Shown here: positions 42,391 through 52,655 of the stretch, in pieces
Layout: every line of letters begins with the position of its first letter
Numbering within the stretch: the first letter of the stretch is position 1
From: Gliomastix tumulicola
Taxonomy: Eukaryota; Ascomycota; Sordariomycetes; Hypocreales; Bionectriaceae
NCBI GenBank assembly: GCA_001599755.1
Contig: BCHX01000003.1
Coordinates: forward strand, 186,001 to 250,000
Direction: 5' to 3'
DNA length: 64,000 nt
The notes under the pieces: model-generated
Database searches by the model: none
What the model was told of the DNA's origin: nothing
What the model saw: the letters and a program-made list of their open reading frames with translations, nothing else
Program-made: the position numbers and the translations under genes

Positions 42391-43490
42391 GATGAGTAGT
42401 GAAAAGGAGGGAGATGCTTCGGTGCGTCTAGAGTTGATGACAGAGGGTTGGATACTGCAATGGGTATGAGAAAGCAGAACGCGGGCTGCCGTTGTGCTGT
42501 TAGACGGCACTTGCTCGTTGTCCTGGAAGGGCTGGAGGGGAGAGATGGCTGGCAGTATGTTGATCTGGAAACCCAGGCACGTTGAGAAACGGGAATGATG
42601 GCACTCCGAACGGATACAATCGACGAATCGTCTGGGAAGCTTATAATGTTGCATATGACGGATCATCCAATGTTCTTGTGGCAGATGTGCCGTGTGCAGA
42701 TGGACCTCGCTCCCAGATCTGCATAAGACCGACCTGGAGGTGTATGATTCAGGGCTCATGAACAGAAACCAATCTTGAAATTCGAACCCGCATCACAGTC
42801 ACCGCCTCTGCATGGCCTCACCCAAATTCAGTCCAGCAGGCTCTTATGACGAGGCCTCGGGGTCGGAATCAAGGGACATGGCACTAGGCTCGGCAGGGTG
42901 AGCAGCTGGTGACCTTCCATTTGACGTCGTGGGTGAATCACGACATCTTCAGCTGTTTCAGGAGGAGGGGAGAAGATAATGAAGATGCTAGCAGAACTCG
43001 CAATGACAAATGTGTACTGGTAAGCGGCTTGAAGGCCCGAGCCACCCATTTCCCCAGCGTCGGGCTCTGGGTCAGGCGCCCCATAGATGATAATGACAAG
43101 GGGTTGATCTTTTGGAACAATGAGAACGAGGCAGACCGCTTTTCTCGCCGGTTCCAAAGGGTAGAGAAATCAGCAGCCGCTGTAGTGAGGGGACTCAGAA
43201 GGTCATGTGTGCGCTAAGAACATGAGACGACTCGGGCTGCGGCAGCCAATGGCAGGGCAGAGGCCATGGGCAATCTGAGAGCAAGGTGAGCGAGGGAGTG
43301 AGTCCGCAACACCAACACCTCCCAGGAGCTCAGAATTTCAGAAATTCTCCGCCCGCACATTCTCCAAAGCACAAAGATAGAGAAGACCATCTTTACGCCC
43401 ACTCACGCTGCAACCGCCTCAGCATCCATCACCCACTTCGAAAGAAGAGGCTCCCTTTCCCGCACTTTGTCTCTGCTTCATCAATTCGAC
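42391..43490. other. divergent intergenic region
   Basis: 1.1 kb between the divergent two-exon gene and the Gln/Gly-rich gene. Open frames here lack ATG starts or protein-like composition, so no gene is called. Confidence 0.5.
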
Positions 43491-44564
43491 ATGGCGGGCC
43501 AAGACAACCACTCCCCGGCCCGCAACTACGGCGCCGGCGGACGCGGCCAGGGAGGAGGAGGAGGAAGAGGCGGCAGCCGAACGCGCCTCCCAGAAGGTCA
43601 GCAAGGTCAGCAAGGCCAGCAGCCAGGCCAGCGAGGCCAGCGAGATCAAGGTAACACTGCCCCTTTTTGCAACCAGTGGGAGTCTTCTGCTTACCAAAGA
43701 CTTCAACAAGGAATCCCCGCCGCCGCGGGTCAACAGTTTGCTCCGCAGGGCCATCTTGCCCCCGGTGATGCTGCCCGACGAGCGCAGCCTGGCGGTCTCC
43801 CTTCTGTCCAGGCCCAGAACCCTCGTCCCTTCCCGGCCCCAGCACCTGCTTTCGGTCCTTCTCGAGCTTCTGCTTTTGCCTCTGTTCCCCGGTATCGCTA
43901 CGGACCTGTCCAACAATCTCCCCACGGCCTAGGAACACTCCCCGCGACTCAAGCCTGGAACCGACAAGCTCAGCTCAGCTCATACGCGGCGTCTCCCTAT
44001 GCCCCCGTTCCTCAGGCAGGACGGGCTCCCTTCGGCAGCAACTGGCCTCAGCCCAACAATCCCTACGCTCCCACGTCTGCGCCTCAAGGACAGCCCTCGG
44101 TTCCACAAGCCCGTGGGCAGCAACCTCTCCTTACCAGCTCCTTCCGGCGCTATCAGCAGCGCATCCTGCACAGTCATCGCATCAACCAACTTCGCCGCGG
44201 CCGAGGCGCCACCCTGGCTGCCGAGGCCACTCGCCAACAATTCCGCGGCGCCTACGACGGGAACGTCCGCCGGATTCAGAGCCAGAGCCAGCCCGCTGTT
44301 CAAGCCTCCCCACGTCCGTCCCGGGGGCTTCCCGCCTCAGGCTCACGCGTCACGGAGATGTCCCTCCCCTCCTCCTCCTCCTCCGGGAACACCGCCGCTG
44401 CCGCTGTCGCCGCCGAGCCAATGTTCGTCCGGCCCACGTGGGAGGAGATCGCGTTGCGGATGGGGAACCTGCCGCGGGGGTACTTCCCGCTCAACAAGCC
44501 CCGCGCTCCGGAGGAGTACGACTCGGACGAGGAGGACTGCGGCGACGACAACTATGACGAGTAA
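43491..44564 (+). CDS. Gln/Gly/Pro-rich low-complexity protein
   Basis: Single-exon frame of 357 residues from ATG 43491. N terminus: Gly/Arg stretch with RGG-like elements (G-G-R-G-Q-G-G-G-G-G-R-G-G), then G-Q-Q repeats. The middle is rich in Gln, Pro, Ala and Tyr. Near the C terminus is the only ordered-looking part (P-T-W-E-E-I-A-L-R-M-G-N-L-P-R-G-Y-F-P-L), then an acidic tail. Composition resembles RNA-binding, condensate-forming or nuclear scaffold proteins; that is inference. The short W-E-E-I segment would be the best anchor for finding homologues. A 29-nt GTAAC...CAG stretch inside is too short to be an intron and was left coding. Confidence 0.65.
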   Translation: MAGQDNHSPARNYGAGGRGQGGGGGRGGSRTRLPEGQQGQQGQQPGQRGQRDQGNTAPFCNQWESSAYQRLQQGIPAAAGQQFAPQGHLAPGDAARRAQPGGLPSVQAQNPRPFPAPAPAFGPSRASAFASVPRYRYGPVQQSPHGLGTLPATQAWNRQAQLSSYAASPYAPVPQAGRAPFGSNWPQPNNPYAPTSAPQGQPSVPQARGQQPLLTSSFRRYQQRILHSHRINQLRRGRGATLAAEATRQQFRGAYDGNVRRIQSQSQPAVQASPRPSRGLPASGSRVTEMSLPSSSSSGNTAAAAVAAEPMFVRPTWEEIALRMGNLPRGYFPLNKPRAPEEYDSDEEDCGDDNYDE

Positions 44565-45377
44565 GGGAGTGGCTGAAGGGTGGGATCGAAGCCGATTCAG
44601 AGAGTGGTGTTCCCAAATGGCCGAAGGCCCAAATACAGAGACGAGGGGAGCGACGGTACAAGTGATTTAGGAGAAACCCAAGCCTCGCCCACCCTGGTCA
44701 AACCGTCGCTAATCGAGAACGACAGAGCACCACCCAGCATAAAGAGGTCGCCGAGGGTTTGGTGGAATAGCTAGGTAATAGCCATGGGTAGCAACAATGG
44801 ACTCAATGTGGACATTCCCTTGATCTCTCCTATAGATTTGACTGTGACGACAAGACCGGAATCTCCATGGTACTAAATCCGGCTGTGTTTAAGTCGTCCG
44901 TGGCTTCACCTGGGCCGGACTTTTCAGATTGCCGATGTATCCAGACGGTTGTCTTAACTCCACATCCACAGACTCTGGTCGCGAGATCCGCACCATGATA
45001 TTTCCCCATCAGGACGTGAATTATCACCATGACGATGATGATTGGATACACGTTAAGTCCATATTTCTCTTAATTCCGAGATCCCCAGATTCTCACAGGG
45101 CAGCCTTATCAGGCGCGTTGGGAATGCATTCCTGTGATGGGGGCAATGGCGACATCAGAGGACAAAGAGGGGAGTCCTAAATCCGATATATTGGACGTGA
45201 AGAATGGTATAAATAAGGTAGTGTCTGTCTAAAAAGATGTCTGGGGAGTCGATCAACTCATCTTGACCACAGCAAGCACCTCCAAGGCAAACACTCCAAG
45301 AGCTGCTTCCATCCTACTTCAAACGAGAATACACCACATCCATCTTCAACACTTGCCAAAATCATCCATCAGCAGCC
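44565..45377. other. intergenic with SDR promoter
   Basis: 813 bp. No gene supported; the 3' part holds the promoter of the dehydrogenase. Confidence 0.5.
45208..45215 (+). promoter_or_regulatory. TATA box of the short-chain dehydrogenase gene
   Basis: tataaata, 170 bp upstream of the start codon, with a CA-rich leader after it. Confidence 0.55.
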
Positions 45378-46542
45378 ATGAATTTCTTCGCGGTACTCCG
45401 AGACCAGTACACCAACCTCCCCATCGCCCTCAACGAGGACACCGTCCGCGATGGCACCTACATCGTCACCGGCGCCAACACGGGCCTCGGCTACGAATGC
45501 GCCAAGCGCCTCGTGCGTCTCCGAGCAAAGCGTGTCATCATGGCAGTCCGAAACACCAAGGCAGGCACCGACGCGGCCCGTGCCATCGAGGCCGAAGTGG
45601 CAGCAACCGGCAAGACCACCCAGCTCGAGGTCTGGGACCTCGACCTCTCCAAGTTCAACAGCGTCAAGGCCTTTGCTCGAAGGGTAGAGAAGAGCCTGGA
45701 TAGAGTCGATGCTGTCATCGAGAATGCGGCCGTGGCGGTGTCGACTTGGGGCGAGGGCGAGGACGGGTGGGAGACGACAATGACGGTCAACGTGGTGAGC
45801 ACGATGCTCCTCACAGTGCTGCTCATGCCACATCTCCGGGCCACAGGGAAGCAGTTCGGCATCGTCCCCAGGATTTCCATGATCGGAAGTGGTGTTGCCT
45901 TCATGCCTGAAGCGAAGAACTGCCTCGACAAGCTTGACACGGAGAATATCTTGCGGGATATCACCAACCGCGAGAAATGGGAGCCAGTCATCCCGAATTA
46001 GTAGGTACCAGCAGATTACTACATCACTGTAGAGTCCAGCTGACCAGATCCCTTCTACAGCTACCCGTTCTCCAAGCTCCTCCTGTTCTTCGCCTACCGG
46101 GGCCTCACCGAAGCGGCCTCGCCCGTCAGCAGCTCAGGGGTCGTCATCACCTACGTCAGCCCGGGCCTCTGCTACACCAGCCTCAACAGAAACGCACCTA
46201 CCTTCTCACCCGTGAATATTCAGGTCGTCGTCGGCAGGCTGCTCATGGGCCGCACGGCCGAGATGGGGAGCAGGACGCTCATTCACGGTGCAGCCGCCGC
46301 GGAAGAGTGTCATGGCACGTACGTGTCTGAGTGCCAGACCAAGGAGTGAGTCTTCTTCCCTCCCCTCCCTTGTACTATACCCAGCAAGAAACTGACATGA
46401 TGTTCTTAACAGTTACTATGTACCCGAATGGGTCAACAACGAGTCAGGTCGGAAGACAGGGGCTCAGTGCTGGAGAGAGATGACGGCAGCGCTCGACAAG
46501 ATCTCCCCTGGCTCTGTCGACAAGGCCCTGCAGTTCAAATAG
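45378..46542 (+). CDS. short-chain dehydrogenase/reductase
   Basis: Three exons: 45378-46000, 46061-46345, 46413-46542; 345 residues. The introns (60 and 67 nt) have GTAGGT and GTGAGT donors. The stop reached without splicing at 46001 is intronic. Rossmann cofactor loop T-G-A-N-T-G-L-G (T-G-x3-G-x-G), an N-A-A-V-A version of the N-N-A-G strand, catalytic Ser (I-S-M-I-G-S-G) and Y-P-F-S-K as the Y-x3-K motif, whose Tyr codon spans intron 1. The layout resembles fungal SDRs annotated as retinol-dehydrogenase-like or light-induced, using NADP(H) on a small hydrophobic carbonyl or alcohol. The substrate is unknown. No cluster of related enzymes surrounds it. Confidence 0.9.
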
Positions 46543-47153
46543 ATCAGGGTCCAAGATAAAGGCAGTGGCTACAACGAACTTGATTGTGCAGGATGATCGG
46601 CTTGGCATATAGCGTTGGAGTGGTTTTAATGTGGTTTGATTTCCACGATGAGCATGGCAATTCCAATTTCTTGACCCAGATGACACAAACAGCGATGCGA
46701 GGCGTGCCTTAGGAGGACTGCCTTGCTAAAATATCGAGGTTGATGCTTCTATCTAGTGAACGCACTAATCGAGATGATAAGCGCGTTTTGGCCACGAACG
46801 AGGCGATAAGAGCGCGTGTAGGGGTGGTACAGCACTACCGCTCGCTGTATAAGTAGAACGTAGAACATAGGGCTCCCTTAACTGAGAAACACCTGAGTAG
46901 GCACTCGACCTCTTTCCGCGGGGTAGCATTTTTTCCGCACACCGTGAGATGGAGGGGTAAAATTACTTATTTTTCGACTTGAGATTTGTGCCTTTTCTAA
47001 AACTTCTCCCACACACTCACCCGCGCGCTCGCTCGCGCCACACACCGACCCGCGAAAAGGTTAGTTGAACATGATGCACTGCCTCTTTCACGCCTACGAT
47101 ACGATCACTAACATTTGTTGTAGACAGACGAGCGAGGGAAGGAAAGCCTCAAG
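46543..47153. other. intergenic and leader
   Basis: Contains the SDR 3' end and the leader of the next gene, with a 5'-UTR intron at 47060-47123 (GTTAGT donor, CTAAC branch, TTGTAG acceptor). No gene seen. Confidence 0.5.
47060..47123 (+). other. 5'-UTR intron of the 47154 gene
   Basis: 64 nt, donor GTTAGT at 47060, CTAAC branch and TTGTAG acceptor ending 47123, 30 bases before the ATG. Confidence 0.65.
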
Positions 47154-47961
47154 ATGGTTTCCAAATCGTATGCCCACCTCACCAATCTGACCACGGACGA
47201 GGACGCGGCGGAGGCCATCATCCGTTTCAGGAACGTGGATTTCAACGACACCGTCTCTAGACGAGATTACATGAGATGGTTTTTCGGCAAGACGAGGGGG
47301 TTGAGTGTCGATGCTTTTGAAAGGAAGATGGCCGCTACGCAAGTCGATGTCTTCAACTACCTCATGACGCAACGCGCAGACTGGGTGTCGGTTCGACACA
47401 ATGCCAGGTGTGTGGAATGCATCGTGTGGGAACTGTTTGGTTAGTTCAGCCCTGAAGCCACGGATCCTTTACCTTGCTGATGCTATAGTAGATCGCAGTC
47501 CCGACGGCGAACTGCGTCGCGGGCAGTATCCTTGGGGGTGGTTCCAGGGCAACGTAGAACGCCGTCCGTGGTACCTCAATGATGAACACTCACCAAGGGA
47601 GGTAGCGTACGCGGCTTGGAGATTATGGAGGGCTCCAGACAGGGACCCAGGCTCTTTCAGAGCGAAGAGACAAGTCCCGGCCGACGAGGGTTTGGCTTTC
47701 TTGAAGCGCCATCGCTTCGACGAGACCTTGTGCATCTCAATTCACCAGCAGCCATCCACTCAGCCTGCTCGACTTTCTCCCATGTCTCGACAGCTGCAAC
47801 CCAGATTTGCTGCTATGGCTCGACGGCCAGAAGCTGTTCCTCCATCTGTTGACCATCGTGCCTCGCGCATCACCCATCGCACTGCCGTACGTGCTAGTAT
47901 ACGGTTCCAGGCCCAGCGCATGCGCCAGGAAAAGAAATTGGAGGAGGAGAAGAAGCGTTAA
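47154..47961 (+). CDS. hypothetical protein; frame continues 38 sense codons past its TAA
   Basis: Exon 1 47154-47439 and exon 2 47489-47961 joined in phase 1 over a 49-nt intron (GTTAGT donor, CTGAT branch, CTATAG acceptor); 252 residues to TAA at 47959-47961. The N terminus is helical and charged (D-E-D-A-A-E-A-I-I-R-F-R-N-V), then W-E-L-F-G and Y-P-W-G-W-F-Q-G-N; the C terminus is basic and coiled (M-R-Q-E-K-K-L-E-E-E-K-K-R). After TAA the same frame stays open for 38 codons of acidic, Glu/Lys-rich sequence to a second TAA at 48076-48078, of the same style as the preceding tail. This points to a recent nonsense change (CAA to TAA would suffice) or readthrough. Family not recognised. Confidence 0.6.
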
Positions 47962-48078
47962 ACGGAAACCGCGGAGCCCAATCGGTCCGGTGACTTGGCT
48001 GGCCGGATTGAGGAGGATGAGGCGAAGGAAGAGGATGTCAAGGCCGAGGAGGCCGATGTCAAGTCCAAAGAGGATTAA

Positions 48079-48958
48079 GAGGGCGGCGAGGGCGTCACAA
48101 AATCGAGTGGTACGGGGCGGGCAGCTGGAGAGGGGAACAGGAAAATGAGATGAGCTTGATGTCTCTCTCCATAGAATTCCTAGATACCAGCAAGCCTTCC
48201 CGGATCATAGCACGAGGCACTGAATTGCGAACACCATTTGGTCTTTCACTCCTTAGGTCCCTAAGAGCTTCCTCGGGTGTCCAATACACAACGTGGAAGC
48301 TCATCGCACATGATTCTGGCAGTACATGTCACGACATGTTTTAGATCTGACTGACTAAGTGCCTGTCCGAGGGAAGTTGACAATGAGCTGTAGTAGCAGA
48401 AGCAGCTAGAAAATGGTGGCTAGGAGGGGACTGCAAATTCTGACAGTTTTCAGGCACACTCTCGTGCGCGAATGGGCGTGGACGAGGCAAGGCAAACAAT
48501 CTCCTCATCCAGATGTGATATAGGTCAGCAATGTAGAAGGGTCGCAAGCGTTAGAGCTTGCGTGATCCTCGCCATGGCATTCACTTGATCCTGGGTATCT
48601 AAGTTACAAATCAACTCCAGCCTGTCCCCAAGCCTGCGTAGCCAAGGCGTGATCGGCGCCGCGCAGGCAATCCTACCACTAACTGCCCCCTCCCTAGACA
48701 GCTCATCATCGTGAGCGCTCATCCATCGTCACCACGTGAAACAAGCCCAAGCTTGATGCGGAGAGCCACTCCATCATATGGCCGCTCCCATCCCATCCAC
48801 CATCGACGGTAGAGGCGGCGCGGCGGCCGCCGGCGAGACCTGGGCAAGTCTGGCTTCATAAGGTCTGCGCGCCTGCAAAGTCTATCCGCCCTCCCGCGCG
48901 CGTAGGCATCGAGATGCCGCTGCGGCCGACATCCTCTCACACATCCAACCTCATCCAC
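48079..48958. other. intergenic, nothing supported
   Basis: About 0.9 kb of sequence without a supported gene, leading into the decayed region. Confidence 0.5.
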
Positions 48959-49033
48959 TCGCACACCTCAAGTCCCATCTTCCTCGCACACCTCAAGTCC
49001 TATCCTCCTCGCACACCTCAAGTCCTATCCGCC
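48959..49033. repeat. three 25-bp direct tandem repeats
   Basis: Three contiguous 25-bp units beginning tcgcacacctcaagtcc; units differ at 1-4 positions. There are no spacers, so this is a minisatellite, not CRISPR. It abuts the 3' end of the decayed minus-strand gene. Confidence 0.85.
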
Positions 49034-49039
49034 CACTCC

Positions 49040-50281
49040 GCCATCCAATCCACTGCCCGAGAGTTCAAAGGAGCAAACCTCGGGCTGAAAGACCGAGCAG
49101 TCCAGGCTCAGCCCCTGAGGCGCGATGGAGGCATGGCACGACATGTCGTCCCGCTTTGTCTTCCCAATCCTCCAGTCCATGACTCTAACTAGACAGACAA
49201 GATGTTAGTAAGAATGTCTGAGGAAGCCAGGGGAAGGAAGGAAAGGCTCCAGGGTGACTTACCAGACGATGGTGAGGGCGACATCGTCCAAGCCCTCTGC
49301 ATCAAGACCGCTGGCAACGGGAGCAGATCCGAGGAGGCGGCTGAGACAGCCCCTGATGGCTCGGCCCGAAGCCCCTTTGGAATCGCTCAGGCGCATCGGG
49401 CGAGCTCGAACCTGGGCGACTGGCGCTCCTCCTTCCCGTCCAACTTGCGATTCTGGCAAGCGCGCGAGGGGCAAGCGCGCGCGAGAGCCAAGCGCAACAA
49501 AGACCACCCAACATCGCCCCGCGGGCCCGGCGACAAGCGATCACCATCGAGGCACTATCCGGAGTCGCGCTCTCCTGGGGATCTTTGAGAGTGGCGGAGA
49601 CCCAGGGAGCCGCGGCACACCGGCCTCGGCCAGCGAGAATGGAGCCTCCTCAGATCTGGGGGTGGTTCATGCCGGGCGTTCTGGCCTCGAACTCTTCGGG
49701 GCGTGAGGTGGCGAAGCGGTACGTTCGTGATGACCGGCCAGCAGAAGTCGTCGTCTCGGAGCTCATCGCATCCTGCTATCGTTGCCTCGTCCGAGGTTCC
49801 GATGAGGGGGGAGCTCGAGCAAGAAGATGTCTTGCTGTTGACGAGCAGCGACGGTGCTGGCAGGCTGACCGGGGCGGGACGGTGGTTGGAAGGTTATGTA
49901 GATTCCAACCTTGGCGTTGGGGTCAGGCAGCGAGTGGCAGGACGTCGCGCTTGGGGCACTCAGATCTGTTCGGAAATGCTCGACTGGTGCACATCCAGTT
50001 TCGTTCGCGTCCCGGGTCATCGAACTCGAACGTCTCTCCCTAGGATGTGATGGTCAGTCAACAGCACATAGTAGTGTGAAGGGGAAAGGGGAACGGAAGG
50101 AGAAAACCGTCGAGCAGAGAGAAAAGGGGCTTACCTCTGGCATCCAACTCGCCCTGCAGGATCCGCGCCCGCGCCCATCGTCACCATCATCCATAACCCA
50201 ACGCAGTATCCGGAGCCCGACCCAGCACAATCCCACACCAGCCTGTCGATGTAGATGATCTTGTCGGTACCGGTGTCCCAA
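49040..50281 (-). pseudogene. decayed multi-exon gene with intact-looking introns
   Basis: Minus-strand sequence has two introns of good quality: 50134-50040 (GTAAGC...CCTAG) and 49262-49189 (GTAAGT, a perfect TACTAAC, TCTAG). Between them lie protein-like stretches that change frame. Examples are D-T-G-T-D-K-I-I-Y-I-D-R-L-V-W-D (before 50220), G-E-T-F-E-F-D-D-P-G-R-E-R-N-W-M (from 50039), C-D-E-L-R-D-D-D-F-C-W-P-V-I-T-N (about 49768-49720), E-E-F-E-A-R-T-P-G-M-N-H-P-Q-I (ending before a TGA near 49650) and G-L-D-A-E-G-L-D-D-V-A-L-T-I-V (to 49263). No single splice plan reads them in one frame, so several indels and stops are needed. I do not recognise the family. A long non-coding RNA is an alternative, but the Trp/Cys-rich composition favours a dead protein gene. 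Confidence 0.45.
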
Positions 50282-51838
50282 GCCAGCCCCTAAGCCTCAC
50301 CCGAAGCCAAGCAGGAGCAGGCGCAAACCAAGCACAATCAACCTTCCCCCTCACAAGTCAGCCAGACCAGCGTCGAGGGCATCAACTCCCTAGACATCAC
50401 CCAATCCTGCATCCTGGTCGACGATCAAGGAGTAGGAACACTTGAGTGATGTCGTGGTATTGACTGGTCGAGGAGGGGAGGAATCCTGGCGATGAGGATA
50501 GGACTTGGAGTGCAAGGGAAGCCTGGGTACTAGCCATGGATGTCAGTATTGAAGTTTGGGAGGCAAGGGAGGAAGGGGTTTGTACCTGGCAAGCTGGACG
50601 TGGCGGACTTCAAGGCACCCAGACCCAAACCTGGGGATCGTGGCAGGGAGTTGTGAGGGCGGGAGGTCGAGGACGGGCGGGTGAATGAGGAGGTACCACA
50701 GCAGCTGCCTGCCAAGACGCGGCGAGGGACAAGAACGCGCGTCTTGAAGTAGAAGAGGTGCAGGAGGAGGAGGAGGTGACTCGCCGGCGCCTGGCGACAG
50801 GGCTGCGGGCGATCGCGCCCTCGTCGAGCCGGGGAAAGGCGCCTCACGGTGGTGATGGGCGATGGATCTGGGAGAACTCGGTATCTGGGTGCAGGAGGCC
50901 GTGGTTTATGTATCCGGAGACGAGCGGTGATCGTATGCAAGGCGCAAACACGGAAAACGGTGAATAGACGAGGCCGGCATCGGATTGTGAGTAGCAAATT
51001 TGGGAAGAAGCGACGCAGTTACAGGATGCCAGCGATGAGGGCAACGACCTCGTCTCATCGCAGCGAGGGAGCAGGTCCCGAGCGAGTACCCAGGTAGCAG
51101 CCTCGTCGTGCAGAGCCTCACAGCCAATACGTGGAGTACCAAGACAGTACCTCGCGCCGAGTCTGTGCAAAGATGATCTCAGAACATAATGGCGGCGAGA
51201 TACCGACGAATCTCAAGGGACGCAAGGCAGGGAGTGACGAGGAGTCGTTGACAATGGTCTGTTGATTGTTGGGCAGATTGCCGCAAGGGGGTCGGTACCT
51301 CTCCTGGGACTGCACTCTGGGCGACACCTGTTGTATTTTCTGATACACACCTCCACTGAATCACCACCTCGCTTCAAGAAGACGGAGATTGTCGGTCATG
51401 GCTCTTCCAATCTTAGAGGACACTGAGACGAGATGGTGCAGAGGCCGGGGCAGGGACTACGTACTGACAGGACCCGGGCCTCTCCTGATTGGCCTGTCTG
51501 CATGTCCGCCTCCATGAATCGATGCCAACAAATGGTTTACCAATTTTTGTGGAAGAAAAACAGCAGCGAGTAAGAGCTGCAATGACTCTATCTGAAGTTG
51601 TCCAGTGTCCCTGGATGGGACAAGGAGCTGCGTCCATCGTTCCCCGCTGGCCAGGAACAACTTGCTCGTGATTTCTTTACTGACAGTCCATGAATCACCG
51701 TACGTAAATGCGGACCCTTCTTGAATTCTTCTTTTCTCTTTTTCTCCCTCTGATTTCTTTAAATTCCTGCCCCTCCTACCACTCCAACTTCCAACCACAC
51801 ACTTCCACTCATCTTCTCCCTTTCACCCAACGCCAACA
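50282..51838. other. no confident gene; possible upstream part of the decayed gene
   Basis: Minus-strand pieces around 51180-51250 look weakly protein-like but cannot be joined to the decayed gene. Nothing else is supported. Confidence 0.4.
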
Positions 51839-51870
51839 AACACACACACACACACACACACATACACACA
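51839..51870. repeat. (CA)n microsatellite
   Basis: About 13 CA units with one TA interruption, in the leader of the small membrane protein gene. Confidence 0.9.
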
Positions 51871-51947
51871 CTCTCACACACGCACTCTCTCACTCTCAAA
51901 CCGGGCGCAAGACCACCGTTCCCGTCGCCGCCGTCGCCCTCACCAAG

Positions 51948-52003
51948 GTAAGCCACGCTTTCCTTGACTCCCGCCAGTGTTCCCTTTGCTAACGTTAACA
52001 AAG
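51948..52003 (+). other. leader intron of small membrane protein gene
   Basis: Donor AAG|GTAAGC, GCTAAC branch, acceptor ACAAAG immediately before the ATG at 52004; 56 nt. Confidence 0.65.
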
Positions 52004-52183
52004 ATGCACGGCATTCCGCCCAGGATGGGCGCGGAGTACAGGTCCCCCAGGGAGGACTTTCTCCATCTCGACCCTGCCGCCATGGTCTTCGTCACCGTCG
52101 CCATGGTCGTCGTCGGCCTCTTCGTGGTCGTTGGTGGCATCGTTGGGGGCACGGGGGAGCCCCAGGACGAAGATTCTGAGTAG
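52004..52183 (+). CDS. small single-pass membrane protein
   Basis: 59 residues. The ATG lies directly after a consensus leader intron (51948-52003), which supports a real transcript and fixes the start. N-terminal 24 residues are polar (H-G-I-P-P-R-M-G-A-E-Y-R-S-P). One strong hydrophobic helix follows (about 25-47: A-A-M-V-F-V-T-V-A-M-V-V-V-G-L-F-V-V-V-G-G), with an acidic tail E-P-Q-D-E-D-S-E. This is the plan of small tail-type membrane subunits in mitochondria or ER. Family not recognised; organelle unknown. Confidence 0.6.
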   Translation: MHGIPPRMGAEYRSPREDFLHLDPAAMVFVTVAMVVVGLFVVVGGIVGGTGEPQDEDSE

Positions 52184-52655
52184 TCCAGGCTGCCCCCAGG
52201 AGGACGATGACGGAAATCGAGGTTGGATGACACGATAATGGCGCCATGGAATACAAGATTTGACGCGCGGACTGACTGTGAAATTTCTCTGATGTGACCC
52301 ATGATGATGTTTGTGACTGGTAATTCCTCGCTTCCACCGTGCTCGGCCGGATTGTGACAGCGAATAATGTATGTTTGGTTGGGCATCGTGACATTCGCAG
52401 ATTCTCCGAGCGAGTGAACTTGGATCGACCCTCGTGCATGGTCTTGAGGGTGCCTGCTTGCTGATGCTCCGCCAATCGAGTGATGGGAAGGCGGTGCTGC
52501 TGCATCGTGAATTTCACCAAGCTTCTGCCCCTCACCACGACCCTTCCCAATGCTGCGACATCTCCTCCACGCCGCGTTTACGTACTAGTCTTCTGCCGAG
52601 TCCCCAAACGCCATTCATCACCGCTCGAGAACCACCAATATTCCTTATGGCGTGA

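Noticed and set aside
42391..42759. Upstream ATG extending the two-exon hypothetical protein by 123 residues
   Set aside because: The added part looks like leader sequence; the ATG at 42390 starts a more protein-like region. Not excluded by sequence alone.
42779..42800. T-loop-like sequence (gggttcgaattt on the minus strand) suggesting a tRNA
   Set aside because: No matching anticodon arm or acceptor stem could be found around it.
43657..43688. Candidate intron (GTAAC...CAG) in the Gln/Gly-rich gene
   Set aside because: Only about 29 nt, shorter than any other intron here, and the frame is open through it.
48959..49033. Possible CRISPR array
   Set aside because: Repeats are contiguous with no spacers, in a fungal nuclear genome: a minisatellite.
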